Positions 20,501 to 33,300 of a stretch of 64,000 nt of DNA are shown here, piece by piece. Source of the DNA: Lotus japonicus (Eukaryota; Streptophyta; Magnoliopsida; Fabales; Fabaceae); assembly GCF_012489685.1 (NCBI RefSeq), contig NC_080046.1, positions 66,293,984-66,357,983 on the forward strand, given 5' to 3'. The number at the start of each line of letters is the position of its first letter. Position 1 is the stretch's first letter. A model generated the notes under the pieces. That model made no database searches. It saw nothing but the letters and a program-made list of their open reading frames with translations, and was not told where the DNA came from. The position numbers were made by a program, and so were the translations under genes.

Positions 20501-21303
20501 TCCCAAGCCATTCCAGCAGGGGTAGCACCAGGAGTAGCACCACCAGCAGGTGTAGCATCAGAATCCACCAATCTACCAGGTGTAGGAGTCTCATCCCACC
20601 TATTCCTCCTCCCTGGAGTCGCATCTATCACTCTCCCCGGCGTCGGAGTGGCATCCCACCGCCCAGGCGTGGTCTCGTCCTCCCAATCAGAGGTTTTCGC
20701 CTTCTTCGCCGCCCCATCTTCCTGAGACATATCCCACCTATTCCTCCTCTTCTGCGCCGCCGCCGCCTTATCCTTATCCGCCTTATCCGCAGGAGGTGCA
20801 GGTGCAGCTTTGGCAGCCTCTTCCTCCTCCTTCTTCTTGTTAGCAATCAATTTCAGCGTCTCCTCCTTCTTCCTCTTCAGCGTCTCCTCCTGCATGATCT
20901 CAGCGTAGGTCCTAACAGAGGGGTCCGGCGTCTTCTCACCGGCGGCGAAGGGATCATGACGCTCCGGGGAGATGATGCGGTTGAGCCTCCTCTGACGGTA
21001 ATCATCTTCCCGATCAATAATCCTCTGCGACTTGCGGAAACCCAAATCGGCGTCGGTTTCGGGGGCGGAGGGCATGTCCTTGAGGAGGCTTTTGGGGGCG
21101 GTGTAGGAAGCGAGTTTGCGAGCGACCTCGTTGTCGATGGCGTCGAGATTGTCGTCGTCGTCGTTGGCGGGGATTGAAGTGTGGTATGCGTCTCTGTCGC
21201 TAGCGCCATAGAGATCGGTGTCGAAGGTGACGGAGGTGAGGGAAGCGAGTTCCTGCTCCATCTTCTTCCTGTCTTCCTGCGTCTTCGCAATCTCAGGGTC
21301 CAT
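17512..21303 (-). CDS. SF3B1: Splicing factor 3B subunit 1 (SF3b155), intronless
   Basis: Core subunit of the SF3b complex of U2 snRNP. It clamps the branch-site/U2 duplex and holds p14 and U2AF contacts during spliceosome assembly in the nucleus. One uninterrupted frame of 1263 residues from ATG to TAG, slightly shorter than the human protein (about 1304). Residues 1-350 are low-complexity and carry repeated RWD/RWDxTP and TPGR motifs, the U2AF-homology ligand motifs and phosphorylation sites of this family. From about 430 to the end is an almost fully conserved HEAT-repeat superhelix, including [28 protein letters not shown] and [17 protein letters not shown]. Lack of introns is normal for this gene in plants and does not by itself mean retroposition. 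Several open frames on the opposite strand are compositional shadows. Confidence 0.98.
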   Translation of the reverse strand: MDPEIAKTQEDRKKMEQELASLTSVTFDTDLYGASDRDAYHTSIPANDDDDNLDAIDNEVARKLASYTAPKSLLKDMPSAPETDADLGFRKSQRIIDREDDYRQRRLNRIISPERHDPFAAGEKTPDPSVRTYAEIMQEETLKRKKEETLKLIANKKKEEEEAAKAAPAPPADKADKDKAAAAQKRRNRWDMSQEDGAAKKAKTSDWEDETTPGRWDATPTPGRVIDATPGRRNRWDETPTPGRLVDSDATPAGGATPGATPAGMAWDATPKLAGMATPTPKRQRSRWDETPATMGSATPLPGATPAAAYTPGVTPVGGIELATPTPGQLHGGAITPEQYNLLRWERDIEERNRPLTDEELDAMFPMEGYKVLDPPASYVPIRTPARKLLATPTPLGTPGFHIPEENPLQRYDIPKELPGGLPFMKPEDYQYFGSLLNEDNEEELSPDEQKERKIMKLLLKVKNGTPPQRKTALRQLTDKAREFGAGPLFNRILPLLMQPTLEDQERHLLVKVIDRVLYKLDELVRPYVHKILVVIEPLLIDEDYYARVEGREIISNLSKAAGLATMIAAMRPDIDNIDEYVRNTTARAFSVVASALGIPALLPFLKAVCQSKKSWQARHTGIKIVQQIAILIGCAVLPHLRSLVEIIEHGLNDENQKVRTITALSLAALAEAAAPYGIESFDSVLKPLWKGIRQHRGKVLAAFLKAIGFIIPLMEALYASYYTKEVMLILIREFQSPDEEMKKIVLKVVKQCVSTEGVEADYIRTDILPEFFRNFWVRRMALDRRNYKQLVETTVEIANKVGVADIVGRIVEDLKDESEPYRRMVMETIEKVVTNLGSSDIDARLEELLIDGILYAFQEQTSDDANVMLNGFGAVVNSLGQRVKPYLPQICGTIKWRLNNKSAKVRQQAADLISRIAVVMKQCHEEQLMGHLGVVLYEYLGEEYPEVLGSILGALKSIVNVIGMTKMTPPIKDLLPRLTPILKNRHEKVQENCIDLVGRIADRGAEFVPAREWMRICFELLEMLKAHKKGIRRATVNTFGYIAKAIGPQDVLATLLNNLKVQERQNRVCTTVAIAIVAETCSPFTVLPALMNEYRVPELNVQNGVLKSLSFLFEYIGEMGKDYIYAVTPLLEDALMDRDLVHRQTAASAVKHMALGVAGLGCEDALVHLLNYVWPNIFETSPHVINAVMEAIEGMRVALGAAVVLNYCLQGLFHPARKVREVYWKIYNSLYIGAQDALVAAYPALEDEHSNVYSRPELMMFI

Positions 21304-21505
21304 GATTCTCTGAGAGTGGGTTTTCGAAAACCCTAGGTTCGTTTTCTAGGGATTTCAACAGAGAAAGAAAATTAGAAAGGGATAGAACGTGGTGAGGAAG
21401 AACAGAAAAACGGAAAAAATCATGACTGATCGATAAATCATATATATAGGGTGGGTCAGAGAGGGAACCGGCTTTGTATTTGGGCCCTTGTGGTCCGGCC
21501 CACAA
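21304..21505 (-). promoter_or_regulatory. SF3B1 5' leader and promoter
   Basis: Reading on the minus strand towards the ATG there are GGCCCA/GGGCCC motifs at about 21480-21503, a TATATATA box at about 21437-21447, and a telo-box-like AAACCCTA (plus strand, about 21329-21337) in the leader. Site II/GGCCCA plus telo-box is a common arrangement in plant housekeeping genes of translation and RNA processing. Start site inferred near 21410. Confidence 0.55.
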
Positions 21506-21664
21506 TCACTCAATTTAATATACAAGATATATTGGGCTCTGCCTTTGGTGTTATGTTGTTATTTTTCTCAACAAATTAAAAAAAATTAGTTTTTTTAGGA
21601 TAAGAGGAGATATTTATTTATTGTCCAAAAATAAGAGAGGAGATATTTGAGATAAGTTGAGCAA

Positions 21665-22830
21665 ATTAATTTTTTTTGACGGAAAATATACGATTTGATT
21701 AACTTGTTCTCAGTAGAACATCTGAAAGAAATAAAAGATTGAATATAAGGAGGAGAGGAACCTAACCAAACTTCACCGTTAGACACGAGGGCATGTTTAG
21801 CTATATGATGAGTTGTAGCATTGCCTTCCCCGTAACACATGAGCAAAGGAAATGGATTCAGGAGAAGAGACCAAACTATGCACCTCCTCTACAATTAAAT
21901 CAATGTATGCACCACAAGCACTTGTCTAGAGAAGCTGGGTATTTACGACCAAGCAATCAGACTCCACAATAACACGCGAGCAGCCTATCTCATGAGCAAG
22001 CTCAACCCCTCGCAACACTCCATACATCTCTGTCATTTTCGGTGACCAGGCCCGAGATTCCTGTTTTGTACAAGTCGCAACCACCCCGCCTCCACCATCT
22101 CTAATGACCAATCCCAAGCCCCAAGTGTTATTCTTCCCCGCAACATCCACATTTACCTTTAAAAGGCCAGCAGCATGAGGGGCCCAACAACAGATATACT
22201 AGTTTGCACCACGATCCAGAGTAATAGTGAACTGGTCTAGCTTTTGCATGTATTCATGAAGCCCCCCAATCGCTATACGAGCCACCTCTGGTGCAAAACT
22301 TTCATTCCCATCAAAACAAAGTCGATTCCTTACCCTCCAAATCGTGTATGACACAACACACACACCCTCCACCACGTCCCTTGGAGCATTCGTGAGGAGC
22401 CCCCAAGAACCCGTCAATAAAACTCTTTTGAGGAACAAGACCCTAAGTCATACCCAACACTGATGAAAACCAAACTCTCCTGGACCAAGGACACTCGCGA
22501 AGAGCATGGTCCAAAGACTCCTCAACCCCCATACATCTTGGACATAAAAATGGACAGCCAACACCTTTATTCCACAATCTTTTCCTCGTAGGGAGCACAT
22601 TCCTTAAGACCCGCCACATGAAATGGCCATGCCGCGACATAACACGTAGCTTCCACAAAGCTTGCCAAGTACCATCATGAATAGATGCTGACCCAGCCTC
22701 CAATTTGTGCTTCGTCCATTCCCTTATGCACAGATAGGCATAGCGAACCGGGAAGACACCATTAGACGTACCTGCAATACTTGTCCACCCTCAAAGGGGA
22801 ATGATCGAAGAAGATAATGACTAGTTAATG
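21665..22830 (-). mobile_element. 5'-truncated LINE (non-LTR retrotransposon)
   Basis: Only the 3' part of ORF2 remains. A zf-RVT region (about 22703-22443; strings GHFMWRVLRNVLPTRKRLWN and CPRC...ESLDHALRECPW) is followed by an RNase H-like region (22150-21926; GLGLVIRDGGGGVVATC, ESDCLVVNTQLL). A T-run at about 21670-21677 is the poly(A) tail on the minus strand. A perfect 16-bp TSD, gagataagttgagcaa, lies at 21649-21664 and 22831-22846. Stop codons and frameshifts show it is dead. It sits between the SF3B1 and DAHP synthase promoters. Confidence 0.9.
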
Positions 22831-23291
22831 GAGATAAGTTGAGCAACTTTTTAACGGGTGTGAATGTCTATTTAATCCATAGGTTACCCCATCCTTTTAG
22901 CTAGGGCATTCTATGTTAATTGGAGTTGTCCATAAAGGTTATCGTTTAGGTTCAGCTATTATGGGAGGTACATGGCTTTGGTAGAAATGCAATTTGAATT
23001 TCTTGTGGGCTAATTTTTCTTGAAGTTATTCCACTAAATACACATAAAATTCATATTTTCACATTTAAAATGTTATTGGTGGATTTGATATGAAGATAAC
23101 ATTTTCCTAAAACTTACATATGTCTGTTTTTTTTTTTACTTACCAGTTTTGAAAAAGGAAAGTAGTCACATTGAGTCATAAATAAAACCAAACTCTAGTT
23201 TTCATTTTCAGATCACCCACTGTTGTGTCGGACTTTGTTTAGGAACCAAAACAACAATATAAATAATTTATAAGAATATTTAACTAAATTT

Positions 23292-23311
23292 AATATATAT
23301 ATATATATATA
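23292..23311 (+). promoter_or_regulatory. TATA-rich promoter element of the DAHP synthase gene
   Basis: A run of alternating T and A ending tatatatag, 70-90 bp before the ATG at 23382, is suitably placed as a TATA box. It is also a dinucleotide microsatellite, so its length may vary among accessions. Confidence 0.45.
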
Positions 23312-23381
23312 GAATATTCTCACTTTCTCACCCTGTCATTCTTTCTGCTAGTTTGTTGTGGATTGAGTGAGTAAAGAGAAA

Positions 23382-26300
23382 ATGGCTCTGGCCACGTCTT
23401 CATCCCTAATCGCCTTCAATCTCAAACCTTCCCTTTCCACTCCTCCGCAACGACGCAGATCCTTCGTCGTTTCAAGCTCCGCGGCGAGTGCTCCAATTTC
23501 CACCGCTTGGAATGTCGAGAGTTGGCGGCAGAAGAAGGCGGTGCAGCTTCCAGAGTATCCAGATCAAACTGAGCTTGATCAAGTCCTCGAAACCCTCTCC
23601 ACGTTCCCCCCTATTGTCTTCGCCGGTGAAGCCAGGAGTCTCGAGGAGAAGCTCGCTCAGGCTGCCATGGGCAACGCTTTTCTCCTCCAGGGTGGGGATT
23701 GTGCTGAGAGCTTCAAGGAATTCAGTGCCAATAACATTCGTGATACTTTCCGTCTCATTCTTCAAATGGGGGTTGTTCTGATGTTTGGTGGACAAATGCC
23801 TATTATCAAGGTAGACTCTTCTTTATCCATTTGTTATTTACTGCTGTTCTGTTTCATTGGATGAATCAATGACATGCTTATCTACTGTTGAATCGGATAA
23901 TGATATGGTGAATTTACTTTGGTTCAATTTGAATGAGTGAAGGAATGAGCTTTAATAGGCTTAATCATGTTCTTCTATTAAGATTTGAGAGCTTAGACTA
24001 TTACTAGTGTTGATTAGAATTAGATGAATGAATAGTTGTCATTTTTTATCTCCATCTCAATTGGGTGTTTTAGTGTATATTTGGATTTTGGATATGTGTT
24101 GAGTGTGTATTTTATTTGCAACCTATAAGAGTTGTTTTGCTTTGCTCACTTTTCATCTTGAAATTCGTATTAACTGTTGTTAGCAATGCCAACTGATATT
24201 CAAACATAGTCTTAGTCTAGTGTTACCCTGTCCTTGTTTAAAAAATTCATACTGCTAGGGAATGACTTGCTTTTCTATTGTGGGGTTGGATGTATGGTAA
24301 ATTCAGGTGGGGAGAATGGCGGGTCAGTTTGCGAAGCCGAGATCAGATGCATTTGAGGAGAAAAATGGAGTGAAGCTGCCAAGTTACAGGGGTGACAATG
24401 TGAATGGTGACACATTTGATGCGGCATCTAGAATTCCTGATCCAAAGAGGATGATAAGAGCCTACACCCAGTCTGTGGCTACTCTCAACCTCTTGCGGGC
24501 GTTTGCCACCGGAGGTTATGCTGCCATGCAGAGGGTCAACGAATGGAATCTTGATTTCATGGAGCGCAGCGAACAGGGGGATAGGTATCATTTCTAATCT
24601 TTTCTCAACTTATTTCTGGATTTTGACCCTTTTAATGTTTAATATTGCTGATTCTTATATAGTTGTGATGGTTTCGAATTTTGGATGGATTTATTTGAAT
24701 TGGAAATTGAACTGACTCTTTCCATGTTGCTAACATGATAGTGGAATACAAAGGTGGGGAATGGAATTTGAAAATAGTTTGAGATTGTCTCTTTCTTGTT
24801 CTCAAGGGATCTTAATTAAAGTGAGTGAACTGAATTTAGTGATGCTGGAATAGGAGATATTCTCCCTGGCTCACGTCTTATGCTCTTCAAAGGTAATGGG
24901 ACAGTGAAAAAAATATGTGGATATGGTTTTATTTAGTTACCAAGAATGTGGTACAAGTACAGGTACATTGTTCATACTAGTACACAGTTCATTACTTATT
25001 ATTATATGATCCTCTAATGTGAATGTGGGATACAAGGGATGGTGAATTTGTCAATTTGGTATGCGGTACACAGGGTTGTTGAGAGAACCCAGTAACTATG
25101 TTTATGATATTGTGTATTTATTTATTTACCTTCAAACAATGTTAACAATGCAATTGCTCCAATTTTCTTGTGTTGATCCTTTGCCACTTAATTTGACTAC
25201 CAGCTGATATGCTGTAGCCACTAGCAATTTCTTTTGCACTTTCTGCAAATCATATGGTTATTCTTGAAATTGCTCTCTTTGGAATTTCTCAACTTTTGTT
25301 ACATCAACTCTTTTTTGGTTTGGGCTGTCAGGTACCGTGAATTGGCTCATCGGGTGGATGAGGCTCTTGGCTTCATGGGTGCTGCCGGGCTCACACCTGA
25401 GCATTCGATCATGACTACGACAGACTTTTGGACCTCTCATGAGTGTTTGCTTCTCCCCTATGAACAAGCACTTACTAGGGAGGATTCTACTTCTGGCCTT
25501 CATTATGATTGCTCAGCTCACATGGTATGGGTTGGGGAACGTACCCGTCAACTTGATGGTGCTCATGTTGAATTCTTGAGAGGAGTTGCCAATCCACTTG
25601 GCATCAAGGTGCATCTATAGTGTTCCCTGTCTATGGCCTTGATCCATTTGGCAATGTTGTTATTTTGCTTTGATTATCAAATTACCTTTCATATGAGTTT
25701 ATATTATTATTTTGCATAAAAATACTTTAGCTTTGATTGTTAAAAATTGCATCTGCATATGCTTGACTCAATTAGTTATAATGATCTAATATTATGTTGT
25801 TCAAACATGTAACCTACATTCATATCTAAGGGGATTACTCGTTTTGGCAATACATAATGAGTTTCTGACAGAGAATTTGCTGCTACTAAATCGCTACTTG
25901 GTTTTCAGGTGAGTGATAAGATGGTTCCTGATGAACTGGTTAAGCTGATAGATATTCTGAACCCTAAAAACAAGCCTGGAAGAATTACAGTGATAGTTAG
26001 AATGGGAGCTGAGAATATGCGAGTGAAGCTTCCACATCTTATCAGGGCAGTACGCGGAGCTGGTCAAATTGTCACTTGGGTCAGTGATCCCATGCATGGG
26101 AACACCATCAAAGCTCCATCTGGACTTAAAACCCGTTCTTTTGATTCAATAAGGGTAATTCTCTTATATACAAGTGGCACAAAAATTATGGTCTGCACTA
26201 GGTCATTGTTTTTATATCCTACTGAAGCATATAAGTTATATTTTAACTTTTCTAGAGCATACAATATGTGAGTTTATATATGCAATGTCAAGGCATTACA

Positions 26301-27116
26301 CGTTCCTAGAGCACACAACTCTTGAGGAAACACTGGACTCTTTTTTGTGGGTGGGTCTTTTGGTGATATTTGTGTTTTCTCATACTCTCTGTGATAGGAA
26401 CCACACTTCTATTTTTGGTATTTACTTTTTACTTGGTAGTTGGCAGATGCTTTCAAATATGAATTTCCAATATGATTTTCCTAACCCTGAATTTCACCGA
26501 GTTTACCATGAAATGTTTACTAAACATTGAAAAATTGCACATTCTGCAATTTTGTTAGCTTAATGATGAATGAAACGATAGACAAACTTTCTCTATCAAC
26601 TCGGTCCTATCCTACTATTCGGTTTGTCCTGCGGCACATAATAGTGAGAGTTGTTTGGCAATACAGTGTCATTGAAAATGTAGAGGAACTGAACCTATTA
26701 AAATTACTTTGGCTGTTTATCCATATTCATGATGTTTATGCTTTCTTATTGTCATTCAAAATCTGACTCTCGAGTTTTGAGGTTGGTTTTTGTTGTATGA
26801 TTAAAGTTTTATGGCTGCTGATGTAAAATTCCTGTGTTCTGTGATGTTCTTTTGATGATAGGCTGAGTTGAGAGCATTCTTTGATGTCCACGACCAAGAA
26901 GGAAGCTACCCAGGTGGGGTTCATTTGGAAATGACTGGGCAGAACGTGACTGAATGTGTTGGAGGCTCAAGGGCTGTAACTTTTGATGACTTGAGCTCGC
27001 GCTACCACACTCACTGTGATCCAAGACTTAATGCTTCTCAATCTCTTGAGCTTGCATTTGCCATTGCAGAGAGGTTACGCAAGAGAAGGATGAATTCCTT
27101 GCAATCTCTAGCCTGA
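23382..27116 (+). CDS. DHS: 3-deoxy-D-arabino-heptulosonate 7-phosphate synthase, plastid (type II), complete
   Basis: First enzyme of the shikimate pathway; condenses phosphoenolpyruvate and erythrose 4-phosphate in plastids, feeding aromatic amino acid and phenylpropanoid synthesis. Exons 23382-23810, 24307-24584, 25332-25608, 25909-26154, 26862-27116 give 1485 nt, 494 residues. Residues 1 to about 40 are Ser/Thr/Arg-rich with few acidic residues, a plastid transit peptide, somewhat shorter than in many plant copies. The metal-binding GGDCAES has Cys107. Other type II signatures are [44 protein letters not shown] and [10 protein letters not shown] chose the ATG at 23382 because upstream in-frame codons offer only a GTG. 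All splice phases agree. The pathway context is plastidic, but the gene has no functional neighbour here. Confidence 0.97.
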
Positions 27117-28237
27117 CTCAGAATTTAGAGAAAGGTCTTAGCTTAGCTTTTGGATCAGAAATGTTAGTGTATGATATAATTTAAATTTGCAACGAGGTAA
27201 TGATCAAATACCACTGAGTGTCATCGGAACTTAAAATAGTTGGCACAATCAAATTGTGCTATATAAGTCTTATAATAGCATGTTTGGATCAGATTCTCCT
27301 TCATCATAATCAATTCTGGAATTCAGAAACTACTCAAATAAGCTTATTTACATAATTGATTCTAAATTTAGAATCAATTGGAGAAGAATTTCCAAATATG
27401 AACTAAGACATTGTGTGGATCCGTTTGTATTTGCAAGTTCTTGTATTAAGATGGTAGATATTTTATGCGTCTGTTTTTGTAATGAGTAATGAAAAAATTT
27501 CCTCCATATAATTGATATCATTGGGCATCACGTCTAGCTTACGATTTGGGGTTCAGGAGTGTCCTCTTTGAAATTGTATGCATTTCTACAATGTCGGGAG
27601 GTTAAAGATGCATAACTTTATCTTATTTTTCACCCTTACTTCAGGATTGTTATAGTTTATCTATGCTTTTTGATAGTTGTTCTTTGGTTCATGGTCTTGC
27701 ATGGAAGACATCTACTTATAGGCACAAGCACCATAGGCACAATATCAAAGTTGAAGGCTAGCTTCATGATTTGCTGCCCCTTCTTTGTGTTGTTGTATCC
27801 TCTTTTCTTAATGAAGTATTGGCTTAAGTGTAAAAACAAAAATTAATGCATCAAAGTTAATTTTGTTATATAAATTGTGATTTTTTCATTTTTTCAATTT
27901 AAAGTAGACTGCATAATTGATGATAGGATATAAAAAAATTAAGACCGGCAAAGTGGCACTAAATTTGAATTAAATTAATTCTTGAATGAAGCTTATACAG
28001 CCTGTTCAAAATTGACCAGGGGTCCACACAATGTGAACTGATTTTCGTCATCATTGAATTTTACACTTCAAAATTATACCTAGTTGCTAGAAGCCTAGAC
28101 TATATTTGCATATGCATTATGCACAATTTAGATTAAGGTGTAGTCTAAATTCACATCTCAAATTCCGTGTTGTATTTCATTCATCCTTTCATTCCCTCCA
28201 ACCAAACAAACTAATTCCAACAAAATGTGTTCTAAAA
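27117..28237. other. Intergenic, 3' of DHS
   Basis: Contains the DHS 3' UTR and a MITE at 27278-27405. The rest is AT-rich without a convincing reading frame or RNA gene. Confidence 0.6.
27278..27405. mobile_element. Third copy of the catgtttggat MITE family
   Basis: Begins agcatgtttggatcaga and ends in ggagaagaatttccaaatat, roughly inverse. It contains aattcagaaactactcaaa and aattgattctaaatt, core motifs shared with 14376-14503 and 812-1092. Lies just downstream of DHS, probably in or after its 3' UTR. Confidence 0.5.
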
Positions 28238-28893
28238 AATGAAAGAAAATTCTTGAGAATACCTAATATATAGAGGCACACTCTAGTTAGATACACACAC
28301 GAGTAAATTGTTTTGCCCTTATTTGTGGATTGGTCTTGTGGATTTCAGTATGGTGATGGCCAAAAAAGCAGAAAAGGCTAGGCTAACCTAATCTAAGGCA
28401 ACCCAATTTGACTATGGTAAAGTATGGTAAAGAGGAAAGACCAAAACTCCGAAAACGATGACCATTTTGAATTTATACACATTATTTTTATTATGCGTGC
28501 GAGGCGCCAGCCTCATGAGAATGAGAATTCACTTCACTTCCGGCTACTTTGCCACTTGCCTCCCACTCTCCCATCAAATCCAAACACGATTCTTATGATC
28601 TTATCCTCTTTTCCCCTTACCACATAATAAGTCACAAAAATTATTTAATTGAGTAAAATTTGTCTCAACAAATCTTTTCTCATACCATGATTTCTAAGTA
28701 TCAAACTAAGTCTTCTACATGAAAATCCATAACTCCCCTCTATTAATACTACGGATTTAACTGTCTTAACTATCAACCACTCCCTTCATGCTCTGCTAGG
28801 GTTTCCCTGTCGGCGCTGAACGGTGAGACTGCCCCCTAGGCCTTGTGCCTCCGCCCCTCCCTCTTTGGGTATCTCCCTTAGCCTGACCACAAG

Positions 28894-30060
28894 ATGGACC
28901 CATGGCAAAACATCTCCTTCCGTCCAGATGAGATCGAGGCCCTTCCACCCATCTCAGAGGAACCAGATCCAACACCCACCAACGACTGGTGGCTGATGGG
29001 CAGGGTTCTCACCTACCAATCGATTAACAACCGTGCGTTCAAGTCGATGACAACAAATACCTGGAAAACGAAACATGGCTTCGAAGTCAGAGACATTGCA
29101 AAGAATCTCTTCACCTTTAGATTCTTTGCTGAGCAGGATAGACAGAGCATCTTGCAGATGGGCCCGTGGAACTTCAACCACAACCTCATTATCCTCAAAG
29201 AGATGGCTCCTGATGAAAATCCTAAAGAAGTAGATCTGGGCCACACTCTCTTCTGGGTTAGGGTCTATGACCTCACTCTGAATTTCAGAACTGAACAGAT
29301 GGCGAAGAGATTAGGGGACTTCCTAGGGAGGTTTGTGTCATGGGACGACAAGGATGAGCACAGGCTAGGAGGCTTCCTACGCCTGAGAACCTGGATCGAT
29401 GTCTCTAAACCTCTTAAGAGGGGAACCATGATCCCGAGAAATGGGAAACCACCTCTCAAGGTCCTCTTCAAATACGAAAGACTTGCATACTTCTGCTTTG
29501 GCTGTGGTGCGTTGGACCACATCCTTTGTTTATGCGATGACAAGGAAGACTCTTGGGACGAAGATGACACCTCGAATCTACCCTATGGTCCGTGGGTAAG
29601 AGCCTCCCCACTGAAACCAGCTAGCATGTCAGTCATGAAACAAGAGGCGAGATCTTCCTCAAGCAAAAGAACTCTCCTTTTTGACAAAGGGGATGCTTCC
29701 AAGACAGAAGGAACAAACTATAGTGAAAGGGGCGATGGAGAAACTGAGGTCACCAGTGTTCCGTCACAGGAGGCAGAGGAGACCAGAACCTTTGCTGGAG
29801 GCAAAAGAAATATTTGTACCCTTGAAGGGGACACACCTTTACCTTTTGGGACCACCACAACCATGGATCCCAATAACACCACCATTATGGCAGCAGACAT
29901 ACTGAAATCCCTAGGTAATTTCTCTTTGCACCAAGGAGAAATCAAGGCCATTAATCCACCCCAATCAGCAATTAATACGAACCGCACTGAAATAGAGCCA
30001 TTAAATACCCCAATCAAACCTAATAACCCACCCACTCAATACCCCAACATAAAACCCTAG
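28894..30060 (+). pseudogene. LINE ORF1: DUF4283/zinc-knuckle gag-like protein
   Basis: An open frame of 388 codons from ATG. The first 200 residues have the DUF4283 pattern of plant LINE ORF1 (NDWWLMGRVLT, MGPWNFNHNLIILKEM, HTLFWVRVYDL, KRLGDFLGRF), followed by a zinc-knuckle-like CFGCGALDHILCLC whose last positions depart from the usual CX2CX4HX4C. After the stop, another frame stays open (QWKRRARSPSSSSEATPRQS and onward) to a TGA at 30341-30343 that overlaps the ORF2 ATG. This suggests that ORF1 originally reached ORF2 and was cut by a frameshift near 30000-30060. Confidence 0.85.
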
Positions 30061-30339
30061 CAAAGAAACCCCACCCACAACCAACCCAACCTCAAACCTT
30101 GATGACGAGACCCCCGAGAGCAACAAAGAACATACATCTTCTGGCAACCTGAGGCAGTGGAAGAGGAGAGCACGAAGCCCCTCCTCATCTTCTGAGGCCA
30201 CCCCACGACAATCAGGGGATACAAAACGCAAGGACTATGAAGCCATAGACACTACCCCCATGGATATGGATGCTACTCCACTTCCTCAAAGACCACGTTT
30301 GACATCGACGGAGGCTGTTGAGCAGCCTCGCCGGTCACC

Positions 30340-33300
30340 ATGAAAACCTTGAGCTGGAATTGCCGCGGGCTTAGGACCCCGGGGGCAATTCGAGCTGTGC
30401 GGCAGCTCATCAAATCAGAAGCTCCCACCGTGGTTTTCCTTATGGAAACCAAGAAGAAAGCAATTGATATTCAGCGTCTCCGTCGCCTCGAAGGCTATGA
30501 CTGTGTCTTCGCAGTCGATTGTGTTGGAGATGGTAACAGGAAAGCAGGAGGCTTAGCCCTCTACTGGAAATCAAACCTCGACCTCTCCATTTCCTCCTAC
30601 TCCTTAAACCACATACAATTCACTGTTCCGATTGACCATGCCAACAAAACAGCCACCCTCACGGGATTCTATGGCTTTCATGAGAAACAACACAAGTGGA
30701 AGTCAAGGCAACTGCTCAGAAACCTGAAATCAAGTGGGAACTCCCCTTGGATGTGCTTCGGGGATTTCAATGAGATAACCTGCCAAGAAGATAAGATTGG
30801 GGGCCTCCCTTGGACCCCCCCATCAATCTGAAGATTTTCTCAATGCAATTGATGCTTGCAACCTCCTAGACCTGGGTCACTCACATCCAATTTATACCTG
30901 GTCCAACAACAGGGCCGCCCCAAACCACATTGAAGAAAGACTGGACCGTGCGCTTGCAAATCGAGAATGGTAACTCCTTTGGAAGTCAATCACAGTCCTT
31001 CATGGTCCCAGGTTCGAATCTGATCACAGCCCGATCACTATCTCCTGCTCCCTGAGAAGGAGAAAGAAGAGGAGGAAAACAAGAATGTACCGCTTCGAAG
31101 AAATCTAGCTTCGTGATGAAGACTGTAAAGAAGTGGTTGTCGCGGCTTGGCGGCACACTAGAGGCTTAGCCGATCGTCGTGTCCTGGCCACCGGTGCTAA
31201 TCTCCAAGTGTGGGGCGAAAGCCGCTTTGGAAACCCTTCCAAGAGGGTCAATGAGCTCAAAGACAAGCTGAAAGCCATCCAAGAACAAGCCTAAACTAAA
31301 GACACCTTACGAGAATCTAGAAAGGTTGAAAGGGATCTCCATGACCTGCTCCAACAAGAGGAAATCTTTTGGAGCCAAAGGTCCAGGGCCTCTTGGTTAT
31401 CACACGGAGATCGAAACACTGCCTTCTTCCACAAGAAGGCCTCCCAGCGCAAGTCCAGGAACACAATTGATACCATCGAGGATGACCATGGGAACAGATT
31501 TGTGGAGGAAGAGGACATAGCTGAGGTAATAACAAGCTACTTTCAAACCATTTTTCAGTCTACTCCCCCGCCCCCCTTACTACTGACCCTTCTTCCCTTG
31601 TGAGTGGGAGAGTGAGCGATGGTCATAAGCAGATTCTGAACAGCCCTTACATCCCAGAAGAAGTGATTGAAGCTCTCAAAGGCATGCACCCGACAAAAGC
31701 ACCTGGTGTCGATGGCACGCCAGCCCTTTTCTACAAGAGATTCTGGAATATTGTGGGTGGTGAAGTTACTGACTTGGTCATCCAGATCCTAAACGGCCAG
31801 AAGAGCCCAAAGGAGATCAATCACACTCTCATTGTCCTCATCCCAAAAATAAAGAAGCCCACCCATACAAGCCATTACCGCCCCATCAACCTTTGCAATG
31901 TTCCCTTCAAACTTGTCACAAAAGTGATTGCAAACAGGCTAAAGCTCATCCTTCCGGACATTGTCTCAGTGAATCAGAGTGCTTTTGTCCCTTACCGCCT
32001 CATCACTGATAATGCCCTTGTGGCATTTGAGTGTTTCCATCACATGAAGTGTAACAGAAGCAAAGCGGGCAATATGGCCCTCAAACTCGATATATCCAAA
32101 GCCTATGATAGAGTGGAGTGGCACTTCCTTGAGAGAACTTTGTCCCACTTTGGCTTCCCCCAAGCTTGGATCCAAGTGGTTATGAGCTGTGTTTCTTCGG
32201 TAACATTCTCGGTCATGATCAATGGGAGTCCGGACAAATGCTTTCCCCCTCAAAGGGGCCTCAGACAAGGAGACCCTCTCTCTCTCTCCTTACCTCTTCA
32301 TCTTATGTGCGGAGGTTTTTTCAGCCATGATCCAACAAGTCGTTGTGTCCAAGTCCATAACAGAGATCCGGATCGCCCCGAGAGCACCCTCCCTTTCTCA
32401 CCTCCTGTTCGCAGACGACAGTGTAATTTTTGCAAAAGCCTCCACCCAAGAAGTTAATGCCATCATCCAGATCCTACAAACCTATGAGGCTATTTCTGGC
32501 CAAAAGATTAACTTGGACAAATATGAACTCTCTTGGAGCCGAGGTGTGCCTAGTACCCGCGCTGAAGAGCTCAAGCAGCTATTGGGAATGAAGGCAGTAG
32601 AGAGTCATCACAGATATTTGGGTCTCCCCACCATTGTGGGCCGCTCAAAGTCCCAGGTCTATTCTTTTGTGAGGGATAAAGTATGGAAGAAGTTGAAGGG
32701 CTGAAAGGAGAGAACTCTCTCGAGAGCAGGTCGAGAAGTTCTGGTCAAAGCGGTAGCACAATCCATTCCCACTTACATCATGGGCTGTTTTGCCCTACCT
32801 GGTTCCCTCTGCCATCATATTGAGAGCCTTATTAGTAGGTTCTATTGGGGTGGTGACACTGAAAAGCGGAAAATGCACTGGTTAAGCTGAGAGAAAATTT
32901 CAAATAGGAAAACCAAAGGCGGCCTGGGTTTCAGAAGCATCAAACACTTCAACAAAGCTTTGCTTGCAAAGCAATGGTGGAGACTCAGAACGTACCCAAA
33001 CTTACTTTTGGCCAGAACTCTCAAAGCAAAATACTACCCTTCAAGTGAGGTGAATGAAGCCCGATTGGGGTTTAGACCCAGCTACACATGGAGGAGCCTC
33101 CTAGGCGCAAAAGCTGTCATTGACAAGGGAGCCAAATGGAAGATAGGAAACGGTAGAAAGGTGAAAATCTGGGATGACAACTGGCTGCAAAACCCTCTCT
33201 CTAGAAGAGAGAACCAGTCTAATAATCTCCAGCATGTCTCTGACCTTATCATCCCTGGTTCTGGCACATGGAATGTCCCCCTGATCCATGAAAACTTCAC

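Noticed and set aside
20452..21177. 241-codon open frame on the plus strand opposite the SF3B1 N-terminus
   Set aside because: It is the complement of a GC-rich, repetitive coding region of a highly conserved protein. Its Arg/Ser/Pro-rich content is compositional and it has no domain or start context.
23367..23381. Upstream in-frame start for DAHP synthase
   Set aside because: The codon at 23367 is GTG, not ATG. The ATG at 23382 directly precedes a transit-peptide-like sequence.
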